From assembly GCF_009363155.1 (NCBI RefSeq), contig NZ_CP045302.1:2835001-2899000 (forward strand): a DNA stretch of 64,000 bases. Direction: 5' to 3'. Position numbers and translations under genes: made by a program. This document shows positions 8,178 through 17,402 of this stretch, one piece after another. This DNA comes from Azotobacter salinestris. Its GTDB lineage: Bacteria; Pseudomonadota; Gammaproteobacteria; Pseudomonadales; Pseudomonadaceae. The stretch's first letter is position 1. Every line of letters begins with the position of its first letter. A model generated the notes under the pieces. It searched no databases and was not told where the DNA came from. It saw nothing but the letters and a program-made list of their open reading frames with translations.

Positions 8178-9863
8178 ATGGATTACAACGTCAAGGATTT
8201 CGGGGCACTGGGCGATGGCGTCAACGACGACCGGGTCGCCATCCAAGCGGCGATCGACGCCGCTTATGCATCGGGCGGCGGCACCGTCCACCTGCCGCCC
8301 GGCGAATACCGGGTCAGCGCCGCCGGCGAGCCGGGCGACGGCTGCCTGATGCTCAAGGACGGCGTCTACCTGGCCGGCGCCGGCATGGGCCAGACGGTGA
8401 TCAAGCTGGTCGACGGCTCGGACCAGAAGATCACCGGCATGGTCCGCTCGGCCTACGGCGAGGAGACCAGCAACTTCGGCATGCGCGACCTGACCCTCGA
8501 CGGCAACCGCGACAACACCGGCGGCAAGGTCGACGGCTGGTTCAACGGCTACATCCCCGGCCAGGACGGCGCCGACCGCAACGTCACCCTCGAGCGGGTC
8601 GAGGTCCGCGAGATGTCCGGCTACGGCTTCGACCCCCACGAGCAGACCATCAACCTGGTGCTGCGCGACAGCGTGGCCCACGACAACGGCCTCGACGGCT
8701 TCGTCGCCGACTACCTGATCGACAGCGTGTTCGAGAACAACGTCGCCTACAACAACGACCGCCACGGCTTCAACGTGGTCACCAGCACCCAGAACTTCAC
8801 CATGAGCAACAACGTCGCCTACGGCAACGGCAGTGCCGGTCTGGTGGTGCAGCGTGGCCTGGAAGACCTGGCGCTGCCCAGCAACATCCTGATCGACGGC
8901 GGCGCCTTCTACGACAACGCCCGCGAAGGCGTGCTGCTCAAGATGACCAGCGACATCACCCTGCAGAACGCCGAGATTCACGGCAACGGCTCCTCCGGGG
9001 TGCGCCTCTACGGTGCCGAAGGCGTGCAGATCCTCAACAACCAGATCCACGACAACGCGCAGACGGCCGCTGTTCCCGAGGTGCTCCTGCAGTCCTTCGA
9101 CGACACCCGCGGAGCGTCCGGGACCTACTACACGACGCTGAACACCCGGATCGAGGGCAACACCATCGCCGGCTCGGCCAACTCCACCTACGGCGTGCAG
9201 GAGCGCAACGACGGCACCGACTACAGCACCCTGATCGACAACGCCATCAGTGGCGTGCAGAAGCCCATCCAGCTGTACGGCGCCCATTCGACGGTGTCCG
9301 GCGCGCCCGGCGCCACGCCGCAGCAGCCGCCCGCGGAAACCGACGGCGACGATCTGCTGGTCGGCAGCGATGCCGACGACCAGCTGCATGGCGGTGCCGG
9401 CGCCGATCGCCTGGACGGCAGGGGCGGCGACGATCTGCTCGACGGCGGCGCCGGCCGCGACCGGCTGACCGGCGGCGCGGGCGCCGACACCTTCGTCTTC
9501 GCCGCACGCACGGACAGCTACCGCACCGCCAGCGCCAGCTTCAACGACCTGATCCTCGACTTCGACGCCGGCGAGGATCGAATCGACCTGTCCGCCCTGG
9601 GCTTTTCCGGCCTGGGCAACGGCCGCAACGGCACCCTGGCGGTCACCCTCAACGCCGAGGGCACGCGCACCTATCTGAAGAGCTTCGAGGCGGATGCCGA
9701 GGGGCGGCGCTTCGAGGTCGCCCTGGACGGCAACCATGCCGGCGATCTTTCCGCCGCCAACCTGGTCTTCGCCACGGCCGGCACCGCTGACGCGGCCGGC
9801 GTGGCGACCACCGAGCTCGAAGTGCTCGGTGTCAGCGGCACGCAGAACGAGGCGATCACCTAG
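8178..9863 (+). CDS. algE4: Secreted mannuronan C-5-epimerase, A-R (AlgE4-type)
   Basis: The shortest intact epimerase: 561 aa, one A-module (1 to about 385) and one R module (from about 387). The A-R architecture and length match AlgE4 (553 aa), the well-studied processive enzyme that makes alternating MG blocks. The A-module keeps YGFDPHEQTINL and the lysine of GGKVDGWFNGY, the catalytic set in AlgE4 structures (Tyr149, Asp152, His154, Lys117). The R module has typical GGAGADRLDG repeats and DLILDFDAGEDRIDLSALGF. The C-terminus (ELEVLGVSGTQNEAIT) differs in sequence from the flanking paralogues but resembles the AlgE4 end. The start is the ATG after GGGAAGCGGATTC; an upstream extension of the frame is not supported. 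MG-block activity is inferred from architecture only. Confidence 0.94.
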   Translation: MDYNVKDFGALGDGVNDDRVAIQAAIDAAYASGGGTVHLPPGEYRVSAAGEPGDGCLMLKDGVYLAGAGMGQTVIKLVDGSDQKITGMVRSAYGEETSNFGMRDLTLDGNRDNTGGKVDGWFNGYIPGQDGADRNVTLERVEVREMSGYGFDPHEQTINLVLRDSVAHDNGLDGFVADYLIDSVFENNVAYNNDRHGFNVVTSTQNFTMSNNVAYGNGSAGLVVQRGLEDLALPSNILIDGGAFYDNAREGVLLKMTSDITLQNAEIHGNGSSGVRLYGAEGVQILNNQIHDNAQTAAVPEVLLQSFDDTRGASGTYYTTLNTRIEGNTIAGSANSTYGVQERNDGTDYSTLIDNAISGVQKPIQLYGAHSTVSGAPGATPQQPPAETDGDDLLVGSDADDQLHGGAGADRLDGRGGDDLLDGGAGRDRLTGGAGADTFVFAARTDSYRTASASFNDLILDFDAGEDRIDLSALGFSGLGNGRNGTLAVTLNAEGTRTYLKSFEADAEGRRFEVALDGNHAGDLSAANLVFATAGTADAAGVATTELEVLGVSGTQNEAIT

Positions 9864-9896
9864 GCAGCCAGCCTGGCGCGTCTTGGACTGACGTAC

Positions 9897-9930
9897 AGCC
9901 GACCGTCGGCAAGGCTGTTCGCCGTCGGCT
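9897..9930 (+). terminator. Hairpin in the post-epimerase spacer
   Basis: AGCCGAC pairs with GTCGGCT across the spacer, and an internal palindrome GCCGAC-C-GTCGGC lies at 9898-9910. It is related to the hairpins at 1223 and 7922. No adjacent T-run. Confidence 0.35.
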
Positions 9931-10070
9931 ACCCGCCGAACCAAAAAAAACCACTTTGATCTCACCTAACAGACAGCTGTATTCCATTACACCCGCGCCT
10001 TTTCCCAGGTCGCCTCCAGGGACGACCTGGGGTGCGCTGCGCGCAAGAGTGGGCTGTCGCGTTGGAAGCC

Positions 10071-10163
10071 AGAGACAGGGAAGACCCATTCCGGCCGTCG
10101 TCTCTTCCTTCTTCATTCTCCAGGCAGCCCTGGGCTGCACAACACGGGATTAGGAAGCGAGAT
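10071..10163 (+). promoter_or_regulatory. Conserved epimerase leader (copy 4)
   Basis: AGAGAC (10071-10076) pairs with GTCTCT (10100-10105). The proximal hairpin GCAGCC-CTG-GGCTGC (10124-10138) has the final stem pair swapped relative to copies 1 and 5 (CG to GC), a compensatory change. AGGAAGCG precedes the ATG. Confidence 0.5.
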
Positions 10164-13100
10164 ATGGATTACAACGTCAAGGATTTCGGGGCACTGGGCG
10201 ATGGTGTCAGCGACGATACCGCCGCCATCCAGGCGGCGATCGACGCCGCCCACGCGGCCGGGGGCGGCACCGTCTACCTGCCGGCCGGCGAGTATCGGGT
10301 CAGCGGCGGGGAGGAGCCCTCCGATGGCGCGCTGACCATCAAGAGCAACGTCTACCTGGTCGGCGCCGGCATGGGCGAGACGGTCATCAAGATGGTCGAT
10401 GGCTGGGAGCAGAACGTCACCGGCATGGTCCGCTCGGCCTACGGCGAGGAGACCAGCAACTTCGGTATGAGCGACCTGACCCTCGACGGCAACCGCGACA
10501 ACGTCTTCGCCAAGGTCGACGGCTGGTTCAACGGCTACATCCCCGGCCAGGACGGCGCCGACCGCGACGTCACCCTCGAGCGGGTCGAGATCCGCGAGAT
10601 GTCCGGCTACGGCTTCGACCCCCACGAGCAGACCATCAACCTGGTGATCCGCGATAGCGTTTCCCACGACAACGGCCTCGACGGCTTCGTCGCCGACTAC
10701 CAGATCAATGGCGTGTTCGAGAACAACGTCGCCTACAACAACGATCGCCACGGCTTCAACATCGTCAGCAGCACCCACGACTTCACCCTGACCAACAACG
10801 TGGCCTACGGCAACGGCGGCGCCGGCGTGGTGGTGCAGCGCGGCTCCTACGATGTGCCCCATCCCTACAATATCCTGATCGACGGCGGCGCCTACTACGA
10901 CAACGGCCAGGAGGGCGTGCAGATCAAGATGAGCCACGACGTCACCCTGCAGAACGCCGAGGTCTACGGCAACGGCACCTACGGGGTGCGCGTCTACGGC
11001 GCCCAGGACGTGGACATCCTCGACAACCGGATCCACGACAACGCACAGAGCGGCGCCTACCCGGAAGTACTCCTGCAGTCCTACAACGATACCGCCGGGG
11101 TATCCGGCAACTACTACACCACGACCGGCACCTGGATCGCCGGCAACGTCATCAGCGGTTCGGCCAACTCCACCTACGGCATTCAGGAGCGCAACGACGG
11201 CACCGACTACAGCAGCCTCAACGCCAACACCATCAGCGGCGGGCAGATCGCGCCGGTACGGCTGTACGGCGCCAACTCGACGGTTTCCGGCTCTTCCTCC
11301 GGCCAGACGCCCGAGGGAACAGACGGCAACGACGTGCTGATCGGTACCGACGCCGGTGAGACACTCATCGGCCGTGGCGGCAACGACAGCCTCGACGGCG
11401 CCGGCGGCGACGACATCCTGATCGGCGGCGCCGGGCGCGACAGCCTCGCCGGCGGCGCCGGGGCGGACATCTTCCGCTTCGAGGCGCTGTCCGACAGCCA
11501 GCGCAACTACACCACCGGCGACAACCAGGCCGACCGCATCACCGACTTCACCCTGGGCGAGGACAGGATCGACGTGTCGGCCCTGGGCTTCACCGGCCTG
11601 GGCAACGGCCGCAACGGCACTCTCGCCATGGTGCTCAACGCCGCCGGCGACCGCACCGATCTCAAGAGCTACGACACCGACGCCAACGGCTACAGCTTCG
11701 AGCTTTCCCTCGCCGGCAACTACCAAGGCCAGCTCAGCGCTGAGAATTTCATTTTCGCGACCCCGCAGGGACAGGTGACGACCATCGAGGGCAGCGACGC
11801 CGACGAAGCGCTGCAGGGCACCGCGGCCGACGAACTGCTCCTCGGCCGGGGCGGCCAGGACAGCCTGGATGGCGGGGCCGGCGACGACATCCTCGACGGC
11901 GGCGCCGGGCGCGACACCCTGAGAGGCGGGGAGGGGGCCGACGTCTTCCGCTTCTCCGCGCGCAGCGACAGCTCCCTCGCCGAAAACGGCACGGCCAGCG
12001 ACCTGATCCTCGACTTCGACCCCGGCCAGGACCGCATCGACATCTCCACGCTGGGCTTTTCCGGCTTCGGCGACGGCTACAACGGCACCCTGCTGCTTGA
12101 GGTCAGCGCCGACGGCAGCCGCACCTACCTCAGGAGCTTCGAGGCCGATGACGCGGGTCAGCGCTTCGAGATCGCTCTGGACGGCGACTTCAGCGGCCAG
12201 CTGGACAGCGGCAACGTGCTCTTCGAGCCCGGCGTGTTCAATGCCAGGGACTTCGGCGCGCTGGGCGATGGCGTCAGCGACGACCGGGCGGCCATCCAGG
12301 CGGCGATCGATGCCGCCCACGCGTCGGGCGGCGGCACCGTCTACCTGCCGCCCGGCGAGTACCGGGTCAGCGCCGCCGGCGAGCCGGGGGAGGGGTGCCT
12401 GATGCTCAAGGACGGCGTCTACCTGGTCGGCGCCGGCATGGGCGAGACGGTGATCAAGCTGGTCGACGGCTCGGACCAGAAGATCACCGGCATGGTCCGC
12501 TCGGCCTACGGCGAGGAAACCAGCAACTTCGGCATGAGCGACCTGACCCTCGACGGCAACCGCGCCAACACCGGCGGCAAGGTCGACGGCTGGTTCAACG
12601 GCTACATTCCCGGCCAGAACGGCGCCGACCGCAACGTCACCCTCGAGCGGGTCGAGATCCGCGAGATGTCCGGCTACGGCTTCGACCCCCACGAGCAGAC
12701 CATCAACCTGACGATCCGCGACAGCGTGGCCCACGACAACGGTCTCGATGGCTTCGTCGCCGACTACCTGATCGACAGCGTGTTCGAGAACAACGTCGCC
12801 TACAACAACGACCGCCACGGCTTCAACGTGGTCACCAGCACCCAGAACTTCACCATGAGCAACAACGTCGCCTACGGCAACGGCGGCGCCGGGCTGACCA
12901 TCCAGCGGGGGGCGGAGGACCTGGCCCAGCCGACCAACATCCTGATCGACGGTGGCGCCTTCTACGACAACGCCATGGAAGGCGTGCTGCTCAAGATGAC
13001 CAACAACGTCACCCTGCAGAACGCCGAGATCCACGGCAACGGCTCCTCCGGCGTGCGCCTGTATGGCACGGAGGACGTGCAGATCCTCGACAACCAGATC

Positions 13101-13925
13101 CACGACAACTCGCAGAACGGCAGCTACCCCGAGGTCCTGCTGCAGGCCTTCAACGATGCCGGCGTCACGGGGAATGTCTACGAAGCGCTGAACACCCGGA
13201 TCGAGGGCAACGTCATCGGCGCCGTCAATGCCAACTATGCCGTGCAGGAGCGCAACGACGGCAGCGACTACACCACCCTCCAGGACAACGACATCAGCGG
13301 CGGGCAGATCGCCTCGGTACGCCTCTCCGGTGCCCATTCGAGCGCTTCCGATTCGCCCGGCGCAGAGCCGCAACAGCCGCCCCAGGGCACCGACGGCAAC
13401 GACCTGCTGGTCGGCGGCGATGGCGACGACCAGCTCCTGGGCGGTGCTGGCGACGACCGCCTGGACGGCGGAGCCGGCAACGATGTGCTCGATGGCGGGG
13501 CCGGGCGCGACCGGCTGACCGGCGGCGCGGGCGTCGACACCTTCGTCTTCGCCGCCCGCGAGGACAGCTACCGCACCGACACGGCGGTGTTCAACGACCT
13601 GATCCTCGACTTCGACGCCGGCGAGGACCGCATCGACCTGTCCGCCCTGGGCTTCAGCGGTCTGGGCGACGGTTACAACGGCACCCTGGCGGTCACCCTC
13701 AACGCCGAGGGCACCCGCACCTATCTGAAGAGTTACGAGGCGGACGCCGCGGGCCAGCGCTTCGAGATCGCCCTGGACGGCGATCATTCCAGCGATCTTT
13801 CCGGCGCCACTATCGCCTTCGCCGACAGCCAGGGCGGCACGACCGGTATGGCGGACAGCGACCCTGCCGCCACCCAGCTGGAAGTGATCGGCAGCAGCGG
13901 CACCCAGACCGATCAGCTGGTCTGA
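10164..13925 (+). CDS. algE1: Bifunctional mannuronan C-5-epimerase, A-R-R-A-R (AlgE1-like)
   Basis: A 1253-aa secreted epimerase with two catalytic modules: A1 (1 to about 383), R1 (from about 384), R2 (from about 541), A2 (from about 691, starting FNARDFGALGDG) and R3 (from about 1075). Both A-modules keep YGFDPHEQT and the GWFNGYIPGQ segment, so both should be active. AlgE1 of A. vinelandii is A-R-R-R-A-R with 1403 aa; this protein is one R module (about 150 aa) shorter and otherwise matches that plan. In AlgE1 the first A half makes G-blocks and the second makes single G residues. A1 and A2 differ in the loop SGGEEPSDG versus SAAGEPGEG, which suggests they descend from different paralogues. 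Start chosen at MDYNVKDFG after AGGAAGCG; the 44-residue upstream extension is spacer. Confidence 0.93.
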   Translation: MDYNVKDFGALGDGVSDDTAAIQAAIDAAHAAGGGTVYLPAGEYRVSGGEEPSDGALTIKSNVYLVGAGMGETVIKMVDGWEQNVTGMVRSAYGEETSNFGMSDLTLDGNRDNVFAKVDGWFNGYIPGQDGADRDVTLERVEIREMSGYGFDPHEQTINLVIRDSVSHDNGLDGFVADYQINGVFENNVAYNNDRHGFNIVSSTHDFTLTNNVAYGNGGAGVVVQRGSYDVPHPYNILIDGGAYYDNGQEGVQIKMSHDVTLQNAEVYGNGTYGVRVYGAQDVDILDNRIHDNAQSGAYPEVLLQSYNDTAGVSGNYYTTTGTWIAGNVISGSANSTYGIQERNDGTDYSSLNANTISGGQIAPVRLYGANSTVSGSSSGQTPEGTDGNDVLIGTDAGETLIGRGGNDSLDGAGGDDILIGGAGRDSLAGGAGADIFRFEALSDSQRNYTTGDNQADRITDFTLGEDRIDVSALGFTGLGNGRNGTLAMVLNAAGDRTDLKSYDTDANGYSFELSLAGNYQGQLSAENFIFATPQGQVTTIEGSDADEALQGTAADELLLGRGGQDSLDGGAGDDILDGGAGRDTLRGGEGADVFRFSARSDSSLAENGTASDLILDFDPGQDRIDISTLGFSGFGDGYNGTLLLEVSADGSRTYLRSFEADDAGQRFEIALDGDFSGQLDSGNVLFEPGVFNARDFGALGDGVSDDRAAIQAAIDAAHASGGGTVYLPPGEYRVSAAGEPGEGCLMLKDGVYLVGAGMGETVIKLVDGSDQKITGMVRSAYGEETSNFGMSDLTLDGNRANTGGKVDGWFNGYIPGQNGADRNVTLERVEIREMSGYGFDPHEQTINLTIRDSVAHDNGLDGFVADYLIDSVFENNVAYNNDRHGFNVVTSTQNFTMSNNVAYGNGGAGLTIQRGAEDLAQPTNILIDGGAFYDNAMEGVLLKMTNNVTLQNAEIHGNGSSGVRLYGTEDVQILDNQIHDNSQNGSYPEVLLQAFNDAGVTGNVYEALNTRIEGNVIGAVNANYAVQERNDGSDYTTLQDNDISGGQIASVRLSGAHSSASDSPGAEPQQPPQGTDGNDLLVGGDGDDQLLGGAGDDRLDGGAGNDVLDGGAGRDRLTGGAGVDTFVFAAREDSYRTDTAVFNDLILDFDAGEDRIDLSALGFSGLGDGYNGTLAVTLNAEGTRTYLKSYEADAAGQRFEIALDGDHSSDLSGATIAFADSQGGTTGMADSDPAATQLEVIGSSGTQTDQLV

Positions 13926-13933
13926 TCTCCCTC

Positions 13934-13957
13934 CGCCCGGCCCGCAGCGGCCGGGCG
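13934..13957 (+). terminator. Hairpin after the double-A epimerase gene
   Basis: CGCCCGGCC pairs with GGCCGGGCG (9 bp, 6-nt loop), 8 nt after the stop. No T-run. Confidence 0.5.
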
Positions 13958-14145
13958 AACCAACGGCCCTTTGACCAGTCTCAGGCACAGAAACGCACGA
14001 GCCGTTTCGCTTGTTCGCCTGCCTGGCTGCCTTGCGTAAAGACAGCCAGAGGCGCTTCGAGCGCACGGGAAAACATCGTCGCGTTCAAAGCCGGGGACGG
14101 GAAAGGCTTGTTCAGTAGTCGACTCTTCCTTCTCCACCCTCCCGA

Positions 14146-14189
14146 GCAGCGTTCCGCTGCGCATCAATGGAACAGGAAGCAGAAGTAGC
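14146..14189 (+). promoter_or_regulatory. Conserved epimerase leader (copy 5)
   Basis: The proximal hairpin GCAGCG-TTC-CGCTGC (14146-14160) is identical in stem and loop to copy 1 and is followed by AGGAAGCAG before the ATG. The distal inverted repeat is weak in this copy. Confidence 0.45.
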
Positions 14190-17177
14190 ATGGATTTCAA
14201 CGTCAAAGATTTTGGGGCACTGGGCGATGGCATCAGCGACGATACCGCCGCCATTCAGGCGGCGATCGATGCCGCCCACGCAGCCGGCGGCGGCACCGTC
14301 TACCTGCCGGCCGGCGAGTATCGGGTCAGCGGCGGCGAGGAGCCGTCGGACGGCTGCCTGATGCTCAAGAGCAACGTCTACCTGGCCGGTGCCGGCATGG
14401 GCGAGACGGTCATCAAGCTGGTCGATGGCTGGGAGCAGAAGGTCACCGGCATGGTCCGCTCGGCCTATGGCGAGGAGACCTACAACTTCGGCATGCGCGA
14501 CCTGACCCTGGACGGCAACCGCGACAACGTGTCCGCCAAGGTCGACGGCTGGTTCAACGGCTACATCCCCGGGCAGGAGGGGGCCGACCGCGACGTCACC
14601 CTGGAGCGGGTGGAGATCCGCGAGATGTCCGGCTACGGCTTCGACCCCCACGAGCAGACCATCAACCTGGTGATCCGCGACAGCGTTTCCCACGACAACG
14701 GCCTCGACGGCTTCGTCGCCGACTACCTGATCGACAGCGTGTTCGAGAACAACGTCGCCTACAACAACGACCGCCACGGCTTCAACGTGGTCACCAGCAC
14801 CCATGATTTCACGATGACCAACAACGTCGCCTACGGCAACGGCGGCTCCGGCCTGGTGGTGCAGCGCGGCTCGTACGACATGCCGCATCCCTACAACATC
14901 CTGATCGACGGCGGCGCCTACTACGACAACGCGCTCGAGGGCGTGCTGCTCAAGATGACCCACGACGTCACCCTGCAGAACGCCGACATCTACGGCAACG
15001 GCACGGCCGGGGTGCGCGTCTACGGCACCCAGGACGTGCAGATCCTCGACAACCAGATCCACGACAACGCGCAGAACGGCCCCTACGCGGAAATCCTCGT
15101 GCAGTCCTACGACGATACCGCCGGCGTCTCCGGCAATTTCTACGCGACGGCCAATACCTGGATCGAAGGCAACCTCATCACCGGCTCGGCCAATTCCACC
15201 TTCGGCGTGCAGGAGCGCAACGACGGCACCGACGCCAGCAGTCTCTACGCCAACAGCATCGACGGCACCCAGCGCACCGTGCTGCTCTATGGCCCCAACT
15301 CCACGGTCTCCGACCAGTCCGGCACCGGCCAGCAGGCGACTCTCGAGGGCACCGGAGGCAACGACGTGCTGACCGGCGGCAACGCCCATGAGACGATCCT
15401 CGGCGGTGCCGGCAACGACCGTCTGAACGGCGGGGCCGGCAACGACATCCTCGACAGCGGCGCCGGCCGTGACAACCTGACCGGTGGCGAGGGGGCCGAC
15501 GTGTTCCGCTTCGCCGCCCGCGAGGACAGCTACCGCACCGCCAGCGCCAGCTTCACCGACCTGATCACCGACTTCGATCCCGGCCAGGACCGCATCGATC
15601 TTTCGATGCTGGGCTTTTCCGGCCTGGGCAACGGCTACAACGGCACCCTGCTGCTGCAGGTCACTGCCGACGGCAGCCGCACCTACCTGAAGAGCCTCGA
15701 GGCGGACGCCGAGGGCCGGCGCTTCGAAATCGCCCTGGACGGCAATTTCGCTGGCCGGCTCGATGGCGGCAACCTGTTCTTCGAGCGCGTCGCCATCGAG
15801 GGCGGCGCGGGCGACGACGCGCTGCTCGGCACCTCGGCCGCCGAGACGCTGCTCGGCCATGCCGGACACGACAGCCTCAATGGCGCCGGCGGCAACGACA
15901 TCCTGGTCGGCGGGGCCGGGCGCGACAGCCTCACCGGCGGCGCCGGAGCCGACGTGTTCCGCTTCGACGCGCTGTCCGACAGCCTGCGCAACTACGACAC
16001 CGGCGACAACCAAGGCGACCGCATCACCGACTTCACCCTGGGCGAAGACAAGATCGACGTGTCGGCGCTGGGCCTCACCGGCCTGGGCGACGGCTACAAC
16101 GGCACCCTCGCCGTGGTGCTCAACGGTGCCGGCGACCGCACCTACCTGAAGAGCTACGACAGCGGCGCCAACGGCTACCGCTTCGAGTTCTCCCTCGACG
16201 GCAACTACCAGGGCCTGCTCGGCGCCGAGCACTTCATCTTCGCCACGCCCACGGGACAGCGAATCCTCGAGGGCACCGCCGACAACGACAGGCTGGCCGG
16301 CACCAGCGCCGACGAGATCATCCACGGCGGCGCTGGCCGCGATACCCTGAGCGGCGGCGGCGGGGCCGACGTGTTCCGCTTCAGCGAACTGACCGACAGC
16401 CACCGCACGGCGAGCAGCAGCTTCGCCGACCTGATCACCGACTTCGACCTGGCCAACGACCGCATCGACCTGTCCGGGCTCGGCTTCAGCGGCCTGGGCG
16501 ACGGCTACAACGGCACCCTGGCCGTACAGGTGAACAGCGCCGGTACCCGCACCTACCTGAAGAGCTTCGAGAGCAACGCCGCGGGCGAGCGCCTCGAGAT
16601 CGCCCTGGAGGGCAACCTCGGTGGACTCGGCGAGGCCCACCTCATCCTCGACGGGCGCCTCGTGCTGGAGGGCAGCGACGGCAACGACACGCTCGCCGGC
16701 AGCAGCGCGGCCGAGGAACTGCTCGGCAAGGCCGGGCAGGACGACCTGAGCGGCGGGGCCGGCAACGACCTCCTCGACGGCGGAGCGGGGCGCGATACCC
16801 TGACCGGCGGCAGCGGCAGCGACATCTTCCGCTTCAGCGAGCAGCTCGACAGCTTCCGCAACTACACCACCGGGGCGAGCGGCGCCGACACCATCGCCGA
16901 CTTCACCCACGGTGCCGACCTCATCGACTTCTCGGCGCTCGGCTACACCGGTCTGGGGTCGGGTCATGACGGCACCCTGGCGATCGTCCTGAACGATGCC
17001 GGCACCAAGACCTACCTCAAGGACCTCGGCGCCGACGCCGAAGGAAACCGCTTCGAGATCGCCCTGGAGGGCAACCATGCCGGCCAGCTCGACACGGGCG
17101 ACTTCATCTTCGCCCCGGCGGCCGCGACCACCGAGCTCCAGGTGATCGGCAGCACACCGGCCGAACCGGTCGTCTGA
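14190..17177 (+). CDS. algE: Secreted mannuronan C-5-epimerase, A-R-R-R-R
   Basis: A 995-aa enzyme with one A-module (1 to about 385) and four R modules starting near residues 386, 537, 694 and 827. I counted the catalytic residues: Lys117, Tyr149, Asp152, His154 and Asp178 sit at the same numbers as in AlgE4. Module plan and length match AlgE2 and AlgE5 (each about 997 aa from memory); the SGGEEPSDG loop near residue 50 is of the AlgE1/2/5 type. These are G-block formers, AlgE5 being associated with cyst coats. The third R module has fewer RTX nonapeptides than the others and is about 25 residues shorter. Start MDFNVKDFG after AGGAAGCAG. The C-terminus LQVIGSTPAEPVV is the expected secretion tail. 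Last epimerase of the row. Confidence 0.95.
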   Translation: MDFNVKDFGALGDGISDDTAAIQAAIDAAHAAGGGTVYLPAGEYRVSGGEEPSDGCLMLKSNVYLAGAGMGETVIKLVDGWEQKVTGMVRSAYGEETYNFGMRDLTLDGNRDNVSAKVDGWFNGYIPGQEGADRDVTLERVEIREMSGYGFDPHEQTINLVIRDSVSHDNGLDGFVADYLIDSVFENNVAYNNDRHGFNVVTSTHDFTMTNNVAYGNGGSGLVVQRGSYDMPHPYNILIDGGAYYDNALEGVLLKMTHDVTLQNADIYGNGTAGVRVYGTQDVQILDNQIHDNAQNGPYAEILVQSYDDTAGVSGNFYATANTWIEGNLITGSANSTFGVQERNDGTDASSLYANSIDGTQRTVLLYGPNSTVSDQSGTGQQATLEGTGGNDVLTGGNAHETILGGAGNDRLNGGAGNDILDSGAGRDNLTGGEGADVFRFAAREDSYRTASASFTDLITDFDPGQDRIDLSMLGFSGLGNGYNGTLLLQVTADGSRTYLKSLEADAEGRRFEIALDGNFAGRLDGGNLFFERVAIEGGAGDDALLGTSAAETLLGHAGHDSLNGAGGNDILVGGAGRDSLTGGAGADVFRFDALSDSLRNYDTGDNQGDRITDFTLGEDKIDVSALGLTGLGDGYNGTLAVVLNGAGDRTYLKSYDSGANGYRFEFSLDGNYQGLLGAEHFIFATPTGQRILEGTADNDRLAGTSADEIIHGGAGRDTLSGGGGADVFRFSELTDSHRTASSSFADLITDFDLANDRIDLSGLGFSGLGDGYNGTLAVQVNSAGTRTYLKSFESNAAGERLEIALEGNLGGLGEAHLILDGRLVLEGSDGNDTLAGSSAAEELLGKAGQDDLSGGAGNDLLDGGAGRDTLTGGSGSDIFRFSEQLDSFRNYTTGASGADTIADFTHGADLIDFSALGYTGLGSGHDGTLAIVLNDAGTKTYLKDLGADAEGNRFEIALEGNHAGQLDTGDFIFAPAAATTELQVIGSTPAEPVV

Positions 17178-17183
17178 AGCAGC

Positions 17184-17220
17184 GCGGGACGCCGTCCGGC
17201 AGCGACGGAGGGCGTCCCGC
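17184..17220 (+). terminator. Hairpin terminator closing the epimerase row
   Basis: GCGGGACGCC (17184-17193) pairs perfectly with GGCGTCCCGC (17211-17220), and the loop can extend the stem with CGTC/GACG. It begins 6 nt after the stop. Confidence 0.6.
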
Positions 17221-17328
17221 ATCTGCCGTCCATCCTGCGGGTTCTCCTGCCCGTCTCCACGGCCAGCCTCCCCTTGGGCGGTCGCTAAGCTATCCTCCTG
17301 CTCGTCCGGCCTGAGCGCGGTGATCCAC

Positions 17329-17344
17329 CGTTTCACGTGAAACA
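17329..17344. promoter_or_regulatory. parS-like ParB binding site
   Basis: CGTTTCACGTGAAACA contains the 14-bp perfect palindrome GTTTCACGTGAAAC and matches the bacterial parS consensus TGTTTCACGTGAAACA at 15 of 16 bases. It lies in the gap before the LysR gene. Such sites load ParB for chromosome segregation and cluster near oriC. A role as a local operator for the LysR gene is the alternative. Confidence 0.75.
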
Positions 17345-17402
17345 TGCGCCCTGGCGGCCGCGCGTCTCCCGCCCTGGCGCCAACTGCCGAACCAAGGCCC
17401 CC

